DNA of 50,555 nt from an uncultured Bacteroidaceae bacterium. Its GTDB lineage: Bacteria > Bacteroidota > Bacteroidia > Bacteroidales > Bacteroidaceae. Made by a program: the position numbers and the translations under genes. The notes under the pieces were generated by a model. That model searched no databases, was not told the DNA's origin, and worked only from the letters and a program-made list of their open reading frames with translations. The DNA lies in NCBI GenBank assembly GCA_905236985.1, contig CAJORF010000146.1:1-50555 (forward strand), in the 5' to 3' direction. Position 1 is the stretch's first letter, and each line of letters opens with the position of its first letter. Of this stretch, positions 16,953 to 26,457 are shown in pieces.

Positions 16953-19358
16953 ATGGAAACAAACATCAAGACCAGAAGACCTGCGCGGGACAAAAATGAT
17001 ATGCTGTCTCTCCGCGACATCCTTGACATCTTTATTTATCAGTGGAAATGGTTTGTCCTGTCTATCATCCTTTGTCTTGGCTTGGGTTACCTCTACCTCA
17101 TGACAAAGCCAAACATCTACAAGCGTTCGGCAGTCATGCTTGTCAAGGACGACTCCAACACAGGTGGAGCTGCTCGCAGCCGTGGCGGCACGGACGCTCT
17201 GATGCAGCTGAACGGCGTCATGATGGGTTCCAGTGTCAAGAATGAGGTCTATATCCTCCAAAGCCATCAGATCATGATGGAGGTGGTGCGCGAGCTTAAG
17301 CTTGATGTCAACTATATTTACCGCCACCGCCTACAGACCGTGCGCCTCTACGACGTGAAGCCTTTCACCGCCCAGTTCGACTCTGCTGAGGTACGTCGCC
17401 CATTTAGCTTCAAGGTTGCTATCAGCGGTAATAAGGCTCATATCACTGACATCACCACCGCTGGTGGCAAGATGGATTTTGACAAGTTCGTCCAGTTCGG
17501 CCAGAAGGTAAAGACGCCTGTCGGTTCCTTCACCCTAGTTCCCGAGGAACACTACCTCAAGCGATTCGACGGTGAGGAGATTACTGTCTCGCGCACGACC
17601 ATCGATGCCGCTGCCAACACCTATGGTGCCCCTCTCCAGACTGGAGAGCTCGATAAGGAGAGCACGCTCGTCGGCATCACTTACACCGACAACAACGTCC
17701 ACCGTGCCGAGGATATCATCAACGCTGTGCTCGAAGCCTACAAACGCAGCATCATCATCGACAAGAACCGCATTGCAGAGAGCACGGCATCGTTTATCAC
17801 TGAACGTATCAGCATCATCTCCAAAGATTTGAGCAAGGTCGAGGGTCAGATGGCCAGCTTCAAGCAGGCCAACCGACTCGTCGATGTGAAGGGTGATGCC
17901 AACCAGTACTTGCAGCAGAGCAGTGCTGCCCGTCAGCGCACGATTCAGCTGGAGTCGCAAGTTAGTGTGGTGCAGTACCTCCTTGATGACCTCCGTATCA
18001 ACTCTGGCACTAATAAACTCATCCCCTCGCTTGGCGGCTTGACTGATGCAGGCATTCAGGCTCAGATTGCCAAGTTCAACGATCAGATGCTTCTACGCAA
18101 TCGACTCTTGGAAGGTGCGGGTGAGAGCAATACTCAGATCTTGCAACTCGACCAGAACCTCTCTCAGATGCGCACTACCATCATCGCCTCAACGCAGGCG
18201 TACCTCGCTTCGCTCAACCTACAGTTGCAGCGTGCACGTCAGGAGGAGTCTGGTTTGAGTTCCAACATTGCATCTGTGCCGCAGAAGGAGAAAGAGCTCA
18301 TAGACATCTCCCGTCAGCAGAGCATCAAGGAGACGCTATATACGTACCTCCTCAACAAACGCGAGGAGACTGCTCTTCAGCTTGCCATCACCGAGGCCAA
18401 CATCCGCATTATTGAGATGCCCTTTGGCTCTAACATTCCCATTTCGCCGCGAAAGAAAGTCGTCATGTTGGTGGCACTGCTCATCGGTATTATCGTTCCT
18501 TTCGCCTTCTTCCATATTCGTAATTTGTTGAATATGACCGTGCGCGGACGCAAGGACGTTGAGGATTACACGACTATTCCCATCCTCGGGGAAGTGCCTC
18601 ACCGCAAGGAAGGAATCAAGGATTCAGAGATCATTGTGGGCGATCAGAAGACGGACGCCATCAACGAGGCATTCCGTATGTTGCGCTTCAGTCTTGGTTT
18701 CATCCGCAAAGATGCGCGTGTGATTATGTTTACCTCTACCACTCCAGGAGAGGGTAAGACATTCATCTCTCGCAACTTCGCAGTGACCCTCGGTATGACG
18801 GGTAAGAAGACCATCTTGGTCGATACCGATATTCGCAAACGCACACAGAGTAAGTTGTCTGGTAATATTCACAAGGACGGTCTCACTTCCTATCTGCGCG
18901 GCGACACCGATGATATCGACCGCCTGATTATTAGGGAATGTCCGGAATATAACGTTGATATGCTACCAGCTGGTATTGTGCCTCCCAACCCGTCTGAGCT
19001 ACTCATGAGCGATCGTCTCGAAAAACTCATTGAGGCCCTTAAGGAGCGTTACGAATACATCGTTATCGATAACGTACCTGCACAGGTGGTGGCTGACGCT
19101 GGTATTGTCAACCGCGTAGCTGACGTGACGCTCTATATCGTTCGTGAGGGTCATATCGACCGTCGTTTCCTGCCGGAACTCGAGCGTCTCTACAGGGAGA
19201 ATAAGTTCAATCATCTCTGTGTCATCATCAATGATGCCAAGATCCAGCAGAAACGCTATGGCTACGGCAACTACGGTTATGGCCGTTACGGTTATGGTTA
19301 CGGTTATGGCTATGGTATGTCGGACGAAGACAGGAAACGTGAAGGAAATAAGTCTTAG
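16953..19358 (+). CDS. Polysaccharide chain-length / tyrosine autokinase (Wzc type)
   Basis: 801-residue inner-membrane protein controlling exopolysaccharide or capsule chain length and export. Membrane segment 1 is at about 33-50 (Wzz domain start). A long periplasmic coiled-coil region follows, with GNVR-type sequence (EKELIDISRQQSIKETLYTYLL), and membrane segment 2 is at about 503-522. The cytoplasmic BY-kinase has Walker A STTPGEGKT (595-603), Walker A' TILVDTDIR (620-628) and Walker B YIVIDNVP (702-709). The tail carries nine tyrosines in a Gly-Tyr repeat (769-787), the autophosphorylation cluster. The sugar transferase at the window start is a possible partner. No other polymer genes adjoin it. 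Confidence 0.93.
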   Translation: METNIKTRRPARDKNDMLSLRDILDIFIYQWKWFVLSIILCLGLGYLYLMTKPNIYKRSAVMLVKDDSNTGGAARSRGGTDALMQLNGVMMGSSVKNEVYILQSHQIMMEVVRELKLDVNYIYRHRLQTVRLYDVKPFTAQFDSAEVRRPFSFKVAISGNKAHITDITTAGGKMDFDKFVQFGQKVKTPVGSFTLVPEEHYLKRFDGEEITVSRTTIDAAANTYGAPLQTGELDKESTLVGITYTDNNVHRAEDIINAVLEAYKRSIIIDKNRIAESTASFITERISIISKDLSKVEGQMASFKQANRLVDVKGDANQYLQQSSAARQRTIQLESQVSVVQYLLDDLRINSGTNKLIPSLGGLTDAGIQAQIAKFNDQMLLRNRLLEGAGESNTQILQLDQNLSQMRTTIIASTQAYLASLNLQLQRARQEESGLSSNIASVPQKEKELIDISRQQSIKETLYTYLLNKREETALQLAITEANIRIIEMPFGSNIPISPRKKVVMLVALLIGIIVPFAFFHIRNLLNMTVRGRKDVEDYTTIPILGEVPHRKEGIKDSEIIVGDQKTDAINEAFRMLRFSLGFIRKDARVIMFTSTTPGEGKTFISRNFAVTLGMTGKKTILVDTDIRKRTQSKLSGNIHKDGLTSYLRGDTDDIDRLIIRECPEYNVDMLPAGIVPPNPSELLMSDRLEKLIEALKERYEYIVIDNVPAQVVADAGIVNRVADVTLYIVREGHIDRRFLPELERLYRENKFNHLCVIINDAKIQQKRYGYGNYGYGRYGYGYGYGYGMSDEDRKREGNKS
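19258..19320 (+). repeat. Gly-Tyr codon repeat in kinase tail
   Basis: Imperfect tandem hexamer GGTTAT / GGCTAT / GGTTAC encoding the alternating Gly-Tyr autophosphorylation tail. Such a repeat could change length by slippage in steps of two residues without loss of frame. Confidence 0.7.
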
Positions 19359-19379
19359 GGCTTGTTGGTAAAAAACATT

Positions 19380-19425
19380 ATCGCTCGGAGTTACTGGTCA
19401 ATGGTAGCTCCGAGCGATTTCTTTT
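19380..19425. terminator. Strong bidirectional Rho-independent terminator
   Basis: Perfect 11-bp stem ATCGCTCGGAG / CTCCGAGCGAT followed by TTTCTTTT. On the other strand a run of six Us follows (AAAAAA at about 19369-19374). It serves the convergent wzc-like gene and the 19453-20178 gene. Confidence 0.88.
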
Positions 19426-19452
19426 ATGAACCTCAATATCGAGGAATCGTTT

Positions 19453-20178
19453 TTACTGGACTTCTACGTAGTCGGTCGTGGTTCCGTCTGCAATGAATTC
19501 GGGTTCAGGGTCATTGCCCTTCAGGTCGAAGAAAGAGAGAACGAACATGAATTCGATAACAATGGCGGCGAAGAAGGATCCGACACAGCAGGCCACGAAG
19601 CCTAAAATAACGATACCAAAGGCCGTGATGCCCAACAAGAGAAGATCCCAGAAGTTACCCTTGGTCATCTCCCAAGAGCGGCTGAAAGATTCACTGAAGT
19701 TGGTGCCCTGAGTGGCGGCCAACAGCGGAGCGTACATCAGACGCACGCCGAACCAGATGCCGGGGATGAAGCACAAAATACAACCGATGCTAACGATGAT
19801 GGCGAACACGAGCTCTACAGCGAAGAAGATAGCCAACTGGTTGATGTCAACCTTGAAGATCTCGCCCATCGTCTCGTAGGGCTTGCCCAAACGAACGGTG
19901 TTCGCGTACAGGTTGAAGCCGATATAGCTGATATAGATGGAGAGCAGGAAACCAATAGTACCCAAGATGGGATTGAATTTCATGGCTTGAGCGTATGCCT
20001 GCATAATGGCTTCGGAGTCGCCTGATTGGGCAGCTTCAATCAGAGCCTCCTGATCAAAAGTGTAGAACGTACCGCTAATCATACCGGTTACGATGGAGAG
20101 AAGCAAAAAGATGGGCCAGTGTTTTACGGCAAGATCCCACGCGCGGGAGACAATGTCTCCGATAATGATTTTCTTCAT
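19453..20178 (-). CDS. Polytopic membrane protein, unknown function
   Basis: 241 residues with about five or six hydrophobic segments and the N-terminus MKKIIIGDIVSRAWDLAVKHWPIF. The amphipathic start, the Cys-rich glycine segment (FVACCVGSFF) and an acidic C-terminus (GNDPEPEFIADGTTTDYVEVQ) resemble DUF975-like or glycerophosphodiesterase-membrane-domain-like proteins seen widely in Bacteroidetes. It follows the pfs-luxS-DUF2752 run on the same strand after an 79-base gap and may be co-transcribed. No catalytic motif was found, so function stays unknown. Confidence 0.8.
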   Translation of the reverse strand: MKKIIIGDIVSRAWDLAVKHWPIFLLLSIVTGMISGTFYTFDQEALIEAAQSGDSEAIMQAYAQAMKFNPILGTIGFLLSIYISYIGFNLYANTVRLGKPYETMGEIFKVDINQLAIFFAVELVFAIIVSIGCILCFIPGIWFGVRLMYAPLLAATQGTNFSESFSRSWEMTKGNFWDLLLLGITAFGIVILGFVACCVGSFFAAIVIEFMFVLSFFDLKGNDPEPEFIADGTTTDYVEVQ

Positions 20179-20257
20179 AATGTTTTTAATTAAGGGGTTA
20201 ATAATTTATTTGATGATCTTTCAAAATTCAATTTATCATTAGACACCATTGGTGACG

Positions 20258-20509
20258 CTAAAGTTGCAGTACATTGCGAAAAATTCCCCAAAGGAGGATG
20301 ATTCCGAGCGTCACGAGTGCCGCTTGAGGCGATATTTCGCGTTTCCACAACCACCAAGCGCCGAAGAGCGGAGCGCCAATAGCCAAGCCTGGGTTCAGCC
20401 AGAAAGCCTCTGCCCATTGACCGTGTAGCAAAGCCCAAACCATACGCTGGCCGCCGCAGAATGGGCAATTCAGCCCCGTGAGGACATGGAAGGGACAGGG
20501 CAACATCAT
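20258..20509 (-). CDS. DUF2752 small membrane protein
   Basis: 83 residues with the DUF2752 signature: Cys-Pro at the N-terminus (LPCPFHVLTGLNCPFCGGQR), then two hydrophobic segments (PGLAIGAPLFGAWWLW and ALVTLGIILLWGIFRNVLQL). Its ATG overlaps the luxS stop (ATGA), so it is translationally coupled to luxS. Function of the family is unknown; the CPxCG motif suggests metal or redox chemistry, which is speculation. Confidence 0.8.
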   Translation of the reverse strand: MMLPCPFHVLTGLNCPFCGGQRMVWALLHGQWAEAFWLNPGLAIGAPLFGAWWLWKREISPQAALVTLGIILLWGIFRNVLQL

Positions 20510-21000
20510 GCGTCAGCGAAGGTTTTTCCGTCCTCCAGCGTGACTTGGAGCGTGGTGTACTCGCTGTGGAAATCGTTGCGTAGGCGGTTTAGGTAGCGCA
20601 CACATTCCCATTGGCACATCGGCAGGTCGTGTAGCAGGTAGTTGCCGCAGGTCTCGGGCGTGGTGGCTGGCACTTCCGTTTGCGTGAGTATCCACTCCAT
20701 GCATTTGATGGTCAGCTCACGCATATCTTGGATGGAATGGTCGCCTGTCATCACGATGTACATTCCTGTCAGACAGCCCATTGGGCCGACATACACGACA
20801 TCGTCCTTGACCACCGAGTTGCGAAACCAAGTCGCCATCAAATGCTCGATGCTGTGCATGGCGGCTGGCGCAACAGCCGGCTCCTTGTTGGGTTCGGTGA
20901 TGCGCAGGTCGAACGTGGTGAACCTTTTGTCTTGTCTTGACACGTAGATACCTGGTTCCAAGCGAGTATGGTCGATGGTGAAACTCTGTATAACTTCCAT
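20506..21000 (-). CDS. luxS: S-ribosylhomocysteine lyase
   Basis: 164-residue LuxS, which cleaves S-ribosylhomocysteine to homocysteine and DPD, the precursor of autoinducer-2. The zinc ligands are visible as HSIEH (His49, His53) and Cys118 in ETCGNY; the catalytic Cys76 is in GPMGCLTGMY. Start at 21000 (MEVIQSF) is chosen because longer frames run into pfs. It begins 4 bases after the pfs stop, which gives the usual two-step SAH recycling pair. Confidence 0.95.
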   Translation of the reverse strand: MEVIQSFTIDHTRLEPGIYVSRQDKRFTTFDLRITEPNKEPAVAPAAMHSIEHLMATWFRNSVVKDDVVYVGPMGCLTGMYIVMTGDHSIQDMRELTIKCMEWILTQTEVPATTPETCGNYLLHDLPMCQWECVRYLNRLRNDFHSEYTTLQVTLEDGKTFADA

Positions 21001-21004
21001 AAAA

Positions 21005-21706
21005 TCAACTTTCAAAGGGTAACAATGCGAAACGGTCGGGTAGGGTGGTGAGGAAGCGGCGGGTGACTTCGAAGGAGCGGTCTGCCATCTCGTTCCAAAA
21101 ATTGAGATACTGTTGCAAGTGCTCGTCGGCACCTGGCGTGTCGCTGAGAATTCGGAAACTGACGAAGGGCGTCTGCAGGAGATAGCAGGTTTGTGCGATG
21201 GCAGCGCTCTCCATATCTACGGCCAGAGCCTCAGGGAACTGTGCCTTGATGGTGTCGAGCTGACGGCGGTCGGAGATGAACTGGTCGCCGCTGACGATGA
21301 GGCCTGGGAAGATGCGCTCGCCGCTGGCAGCCTCTGTCAGCTGTTCCTCGCTGCGGAAACGAGCTGGCAAACCTTGAATCTGCCCCATCTCGCAGCCGGG
21401 GATGAGGACATCGTGGTAGGCCGTCTCTGTACTGACGACCACATCCATGACGTGCAGGCTGGCGTCGATGCCTCCGGCGCAACCTGTAGATACGATGCAG
21501 TCGGGTGCGTATCGGCGGATGAGTGTGGTTGTTCCGACGGCGGCGTTCACCTTGCCGATACCGCATTGCAGGAGAATCAGTGTGTTAGCACATAGTGAAC
21601 CGATGTCGAATTCATATCCTCCGTCGTGTTCTCTCGTGGGAGCTTCGAGCAGCTTGACGAGCTGGTCGTGCTCCTTCGTCATAGCAGATAATATTCCAAT
21701 TTTCAT
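21005..21706 (-). CDS. mtnN: 5'-methylthioadenosine / S-adenosylhomocysteine nucleosidase
   Basis: 233-residue Pfs enzyme, which removes adenine from SAH and MTA to give the LuxS substrate. Motifs: IGILSAMTKE with Glu12, CGIGKVNAAVGTT, STGCAGGID, VSGDQFISD, AVDMESAAIAQ (catalytic and ribose-binding Glu), and the catalytic Asp in RILSDTPGADEH. It is first in the pfs-luxS-DUF2752 run. No TAnnTTTG box is visible; the leader is a word-repeat tract. Confidence 0.95.
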   Translation of the reverse strand: MKIGILSAMTKEHDQLVKLLEAPTREHDGGYEFDIGSLCANTLILLQCGIGKVNAAVGTTTLIRRYAPDCIVSTGCAGGIDASLHVMDVVVSTETAYHDVLIPGCEMGQIQGLPARFRSEEQLTEAASGERIFPGLIVSGDQFISDRRQLDTIKAQFPEALAVDMESAAIAQTCYLLQTPFVSFRILSDTPGADEHLQQYLNFWNEMADRSFEVTRRFLTTLPDRFALLPFES

Positions 21707-21740
21707 GAGATTCTTTATTGGTGTTAATGATTCAAGTATA

Positions 21741-21825
21741 TAGTTTCAAATTTCAAGAGTTCAAACGTACCAGAGTTCAAAGTAATTTTCACTTTTCATT
21801 CTTTCATTTTTCATTTTTAAGTTCT
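21741..21825. repeat. A/T-rich word repeat before pfs
   Basis: TTTCAAATTTCAAGAGTTCAAACG followed by repeated CTTTTCATT/TCTTTCATTT words. It fills the 110-base gap between pfs and the membrane protein gene. Confidence 0.5.
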
Positions 21826-22674
21826 TAATTGTGTTATTGGCAGATAATGGCGTTCAAGTCCCTTGCATAGTAGCATTGCCCACAGCATCGCAAAGAAGCA
21901 GACGCCTATGACGGCGTTTTCGATGCCCAAGGGTGCAAAAGGTACGCAGGATAGTGCAAAGAGCAAGCCGTAGGCAATCAGACGGTTGCGACGGAACGCA
22001 AAGAGTAGCTCGCGGCGTCCCCAATGCGTAGAGGTGAACCACATTGTTAGTGCTAGCGCAAGCATAAAGATCTTGGTGTCCCACAGTCGGCTCATCACCA
22101 TAGCCGTGCGGCTGGTGAGCACTTCGATGCCAGGGCGCAGATCGGGGAACTGACCGTGGAGGGCAAACTGGAGGATGGTGCCGACGAGCCATCCAGCCAC
22201 CATGGGCCAGCAGGCCAGACGGAAAAACTCGCTACGCCGTTGCCAGGCCATCAGCAGGAAAGCTAGACATAGGGGCAGCGTGATTCCATCGTGGGTGAAG
22301 CTGCAGAAGATGCCCATCAGCAGCATCAGCACGTATGCTTTGCGGAAGTTCTTACGGCTGATGCGCGTGTATTGCGTCAGAAAGAAAGGTACGATGCACT
22401 GTGACCCTAACTCCAGGATGGCCTGTTCGTCGCGTGAAAAGATGAACGATGTGCCAGGGGCAAACAACAGGATGAACGAGGCCGTCACAATCAGTTCCAA
22501 AGGAGTCCGATCAGTGCCGATGAAACGCGCTACGAGCCATACCAGCAGCGTGAACATCGCAGCCGTGGCTGGGACAATGATTCTCTGATCCCAGACATAA
22601 ACGCCTGATTTCGGTACCACGGCCAGCATCAGGCTGACAAAGAGGAATATGAGCAGAAATATGAGCTTCTTCAT
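21817..22674 (-). CDS. Polytopic membrane protein, DUF6056-like
   Basis: 285 residues with about eight hydrophobic segments starting at the N-terminus (KKLIFLLIFLFVSLMLAVV). Conserved-looking loop residues include TSFIFSRDEQAILE and FCSFTHDGI in the second third. The pattern is like glycosyltransferase-C or O-antigen-polymerase-type membrane proteins (DUF6056), but no catalytic motif is certain. It has its own promoter just upstream and stands alone. Function not assigned. Confidence 0.7.
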   Translation of the reverse strand: MKKLIFLLIFLFVSLMLAVVPKSGVYVWDQRIIVPATAAMFTLLVWLVARFIGTDRTPLELIVTASFILLFAPGTSFIFSRDEQAILELGSQCIVPFFLTQYTRISRKNFRKAYVLMLLMGIFCSFTHDGITLPLCLAFLLMAWQRRSEFFRLACWPMVAGWLVGTILQFALHGQFPDLRPGIEVLTSRTAMVMSRLWDTKIFMLALALTMWFTSTHWGRRELLFAFRRNRLIAYGLLFALSCVPFAPLGIENAVIGVCFFAMLWAMLLCKGLERHYLPITQLRT

Positions 22675-22687
22675 CGCTTTGACGGTA

Positions 22688-22695
22688 CAAAGGTA
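22688..22695 (-). promoter_or_regulatory. -7 box for 22674 membrane protein
   Basis: TACCTTTG on the minus strand. The expected start site would lie only about 7 bases before the ATG at 22674, so the mRNA is nearly leaderless. Confidence 0.6.
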
Positions 22696-22699
22696 GCGA

Positions 22700-22790
22700 A
22701 AAAAGCGAAATGAGAAAAGTGAATACCCGAAAAATGCAACATGAGAAATGAAAAATGCAACATGGTTAGCAAAAAGTGAATAAAATGATG
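22700..22790. repeat. A-rich word repeat with 15-bp direct repeat
   Basis: GAAAAATGCAACATG occurs at 22729-22743 and again at 22750-22764, within a run of GAAAAGTGAA/GAAATGA words between the divergent membrane-protein and groES promoters. Confidence 0.6.
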
Positions 22791-22808
22791 CTTTTTAGTT
22801 GCCAATGA

Positions 22809-22823
22809 CTGACAAGATGTCAG
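22809..22823. promoter_or_regulatory. Palindromic operator candidate upstream of groES
   Basis: Perfect CTGACA-AGA-TGTCAG, 13 bases before the -24 element of the putative groES promoter. Position and symmetry suggest a regulator or activator site. The protein is unknown. It is not the CIRCE sequence. Confidence 0.6.
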
Positions 22824-22834
22824 AAACTGTTGCT

Positions 22835-22852
22835 TTGGCACACCTTTCGCAT
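22835..22852 (+). promoter_or_regulatory. Sigma-54-like promoter of groESL
   Basis: TTGGCACACCTTTCGCAT contains GG (22837-22838), exactly ten bases, then GC (22849-22850), the invariant -24/-12 pattern, with TTGGCAC matching the sigma-54 -24 consensus and one mismatch in the -12 part. It lies 95 bases before the groES ATG. The -12 half overlaps an inverted repeat TTCGCAT-N8-ATGCGAA (22846-22867). The dnaK gene has the same motif. Confidence 0.6.
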
Positions 22853-22944
22853 GACACGAAATGCGAACGCGTAGCGGCGTGGTTGCACTGCTTCTGAAAC
22901 TTCAAATACTATAAATACTATTCAACTTATAAAATTAAACAACT

Positions 22945-23217
22945 ATGAAGATTCAACCCCTTGCAGACCGAGTTCTCATTGAACCAGCTCCTGCCGAGAC
23001 TAAGACCGTCGGCGGCATCATCATCCCCGACACTGCAAAAGAGAAACCCCTTCAAGGAACTGTAGTGGCCGTAGGCAATGGCACCAAGGACGAAGAGATG
23101 GTGCTGAAGGCTGGCGACCAGGTTCTTTATGGTAAGTATGCCGGCACTGAGCTGGAGCACGAGGGACAGAAATATCTCATCATGCGCCAAAGCGACGTGG
23201 TGGCTGTGCTCGCGTAA
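22945..23217 (+). CDS. groES: Co-chaperonin GroES
   Basis: 90-residue GroES, the heptameric lid of the GroEL chamber. [18 protein letters not shown] starts the beta-barrel. The mobile loop is [18 protein letters not shown], with the GGIIIP hydrophobic contact. [24 protein letters not shown] closes the protein. Length is family-typical. groEL follows after 82 bases of A/T-rich sequence. Upstream lie a palindrome and a sigma-54-like promoter. Confidence 0.98.
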   Translation: MKIQPLADRVLIEPAPAETKTVGGIIIPDTAKEKPLQGTVVAVGNGTKDEEMVLKAGDQVLYGKYAGTELEHEGQKYLIMRQSDVVAVLA

Positions 23218-23296
23218 ATCAGAACTGAAAAAGAGAACGCCCTATGTTTTTTAGTTCATTTTTTTCTCTTTAATTTTTAAATTTAAATTTGTATAG

Positions 23297-24931
<1,635 letters not shown>

Positions 24932-24980
24932 TCGAGCTGGTCTCCGTCACCATCAAGGCGTCATTCCGAACGCCTAAACG

Positions 24981-25015
24981 AAAACGCCAAAACTCACAAA
25001 GGGTTTTGGCGTTTT
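24981..25015. terminator. Bidirectional terminator after groEL
   Basis: 13-bp perfect stem AAAACGCCAAAAC / GTTTTGGCGTTTT around a 9-base loop, with U-tract on both strands formed by the outer AAAA/TTTT. It lies between convergent groEL and the YgjP-like gene. Confidence 0.9.
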
Positions 25016-25033
25016 GCATTATGTGAAATCGTG

Positions 25034-25597
25034 CTATTCCTCTTCCTCCGTCTCATAAATCTCACGCGTCACCTTACGAGCCTCCCGCCAGCGCGGGTAA
25101 TACTGATCCATCAGCGCATAGAAATGGGCGTTGTGGCTGGGCTCCAGGAGGTGGCACAGCTCGTGAACCACCACGTGCTCAACGCACCACTCGGGCAGCA
25201 GTAACAGATAGGCGGAGAAGCAGATGGTCTTGCTTTTGACATCGCACACACCCCAGCGCGAGATCATGGGTTTATACCATACAAGAAAAGGTTTTACTCC
25301 CATCTCCTGAGAGTGGCGTTCCACCATAGGTTCTATCAATACCTTCAACCGCTTCAGTGATTCGTCGGCCTGTGCCTGAGTCCGCAGGGGTAGCTGATTG
25401 AAGAACTCTGCCCGCCGCTTCTGCCGTTCGTAGGTCTTCTGGCGCGCCTGAGTGATCCATTCACGGTTCTCTTCGATGAACTTATCCACCTCAGCTTTTG
25501 GCATCCCGATGGGTGCTGAAACATGCACATCGCCGTTTTTCACGATGCGCATCGACAACCTCCGTGTCTTCCTATATGTGATCTCAATCATCGTCAA
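25034..25597 (-). CDS. YgjP-like zinc metallopeptidase
   Basis: 187-residue M48-related protein of the YgjP/DUF45 family. The zinc motif HELCH is at 145-149, followed by the third ligand region EPSHNAHFYALMDQYYP. Upstream it has the family pattern RKTRRLSMRIVKNGDVHVSAPIG and KPMISRWGVCDVKSKTICFS. No signal peptide, so cytoplasmic. ATG at 25591 is an alternative start. Family members often sit near restriction genes, but here it stands alone. Substrate unknown. Confidence 0.9.
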   Translation of the reverse strand: MTMIEITYRKTRRLSMRIVKNGDVHVSAPIGMPKAEVDKFIEENREWITQARQKTYERQKRRAEFFNQLPLRTQAQADESLKRLKVLIEPMVERHSQEMGVKPFLVWYKPMISRWGVCDVKSKTICFSAYLLLLPEWCVEHVVVHELCHLLEPSHNAHFYALMDQYYPRWREARKVTREIYETEEEE

Positions 25598-25710
25598 TTA
25601 AATCGCCAATCTGTCAAATAGAATAGCTCAACTACTTACTTATGCGGACTGACGTAATTCTCATAGCTCTTCTCTGCCCTTTTACGTGCGGAGAAGTTTT
25701 TTGACACCCT

Positions 25711-26433
25711 TCAATCGTCGAAGTTGAAGCGGTAGCCGATGGTGAGGAGTATGGAACTGTTGCGGAGGTCACCAGTTTCCTCTGTCTCTTTGTTGACGCG
25801 GGTGAGATCAATGTGGTAGCGGAGGTCTAAGGTCATGTGCTCGTTGAAGGTGTAGGAGAGACCAACGGGGATGGCGCAGCGGAAACGGTTACAATCTTGG
25901 AGGATGTTCTCAGAGTATTTTTCGGTGATGGTGGTCGGCATGGGTTCACCTGGAACGGGCAGAGGTGTATATTCTGCTGTCATCCTCATTTTTGCGTTGG
26001 TGAGATAGCCTAATTCCACGCCTGCCTTGACGGCAAGCCCCTCATAGACATAGACATTAGCCATGATGGGGAGGCTGAGGTAACCCAATGCGATGCTGGG
26101 GCTATTGAGGTACAAGGTGGGATTGCGAAAGCTTCTCCAAGAGCCGCCTTCCAGCGTGTAATTAAGTGCGACAGATAGTCCCAGTCTGTCCGTAGCCATA
26201 TATTCGGCCTCGATGCCACCGGTGATGGCTGGAAAAACGGAGCGTGAGAGGTCGATCACGTTCACTCCGGTGAGTCCCAGTGCGCTGAGGTCTTCGCGCA
26301 GATCGGGCATATTCGTGAGGAAACCGGAGCCTATGCCGATCTTGGGTTGCAGGCTGAATGAACCTTTCTCAAATTGAGCATTAGCACTCAAATGGACTGC
26401 TGCTATAGCAGCGAGTAAGATGATTTTTTTCAT
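25711..26433 (-). CDS. Outer-membrane beta-barrel protein
   Basis: 240 residues; signal peptide MKKIILLAAIAAVHLSANA with cleavage before QFEKG. The remainder is alternating strands with a Phe-rich last strand (SSILLTIGYRFNF), typical of small porin-like barrels (OMP_b-brl). It starts 25 bases after the oxidoreductase stop on the same strand, so the two may share one transcript, though a functional link is not evident. The specific role is unknown. Confidence 0.85.
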   Translation of the reverse strand: MKKIILLAAIAAVHLSANAQFEKGSFSLQPKIGIGSGFLTNMPDLREDLSALGLTGVNVIDLSRSVFPAITGGIEAEYMATDRLGLSVALNYTLEGGSWRSFRNPTLYLNSPSIALGYLSLPIMANVYVYEGLAVKAGVELGYLTNAKMRMTAEYTPLPVPGEPMPTTITEKYSENILQDCNRFRCAIPVGLSYTFNEHMTLDLRYHIDLTRVNKETEETGDLRNSSILLTIGYRFNFDD

Positions 26434-26457
26434 TGTTCTTGTATGACTTTTAGTGGT

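Noticed and set aside
22800..22945. CIRCE/HrcA operator at groES
   Set aside because: No TTAGCACTC-N9-GAGTGCTAA sequence is present; the dyads found are different.
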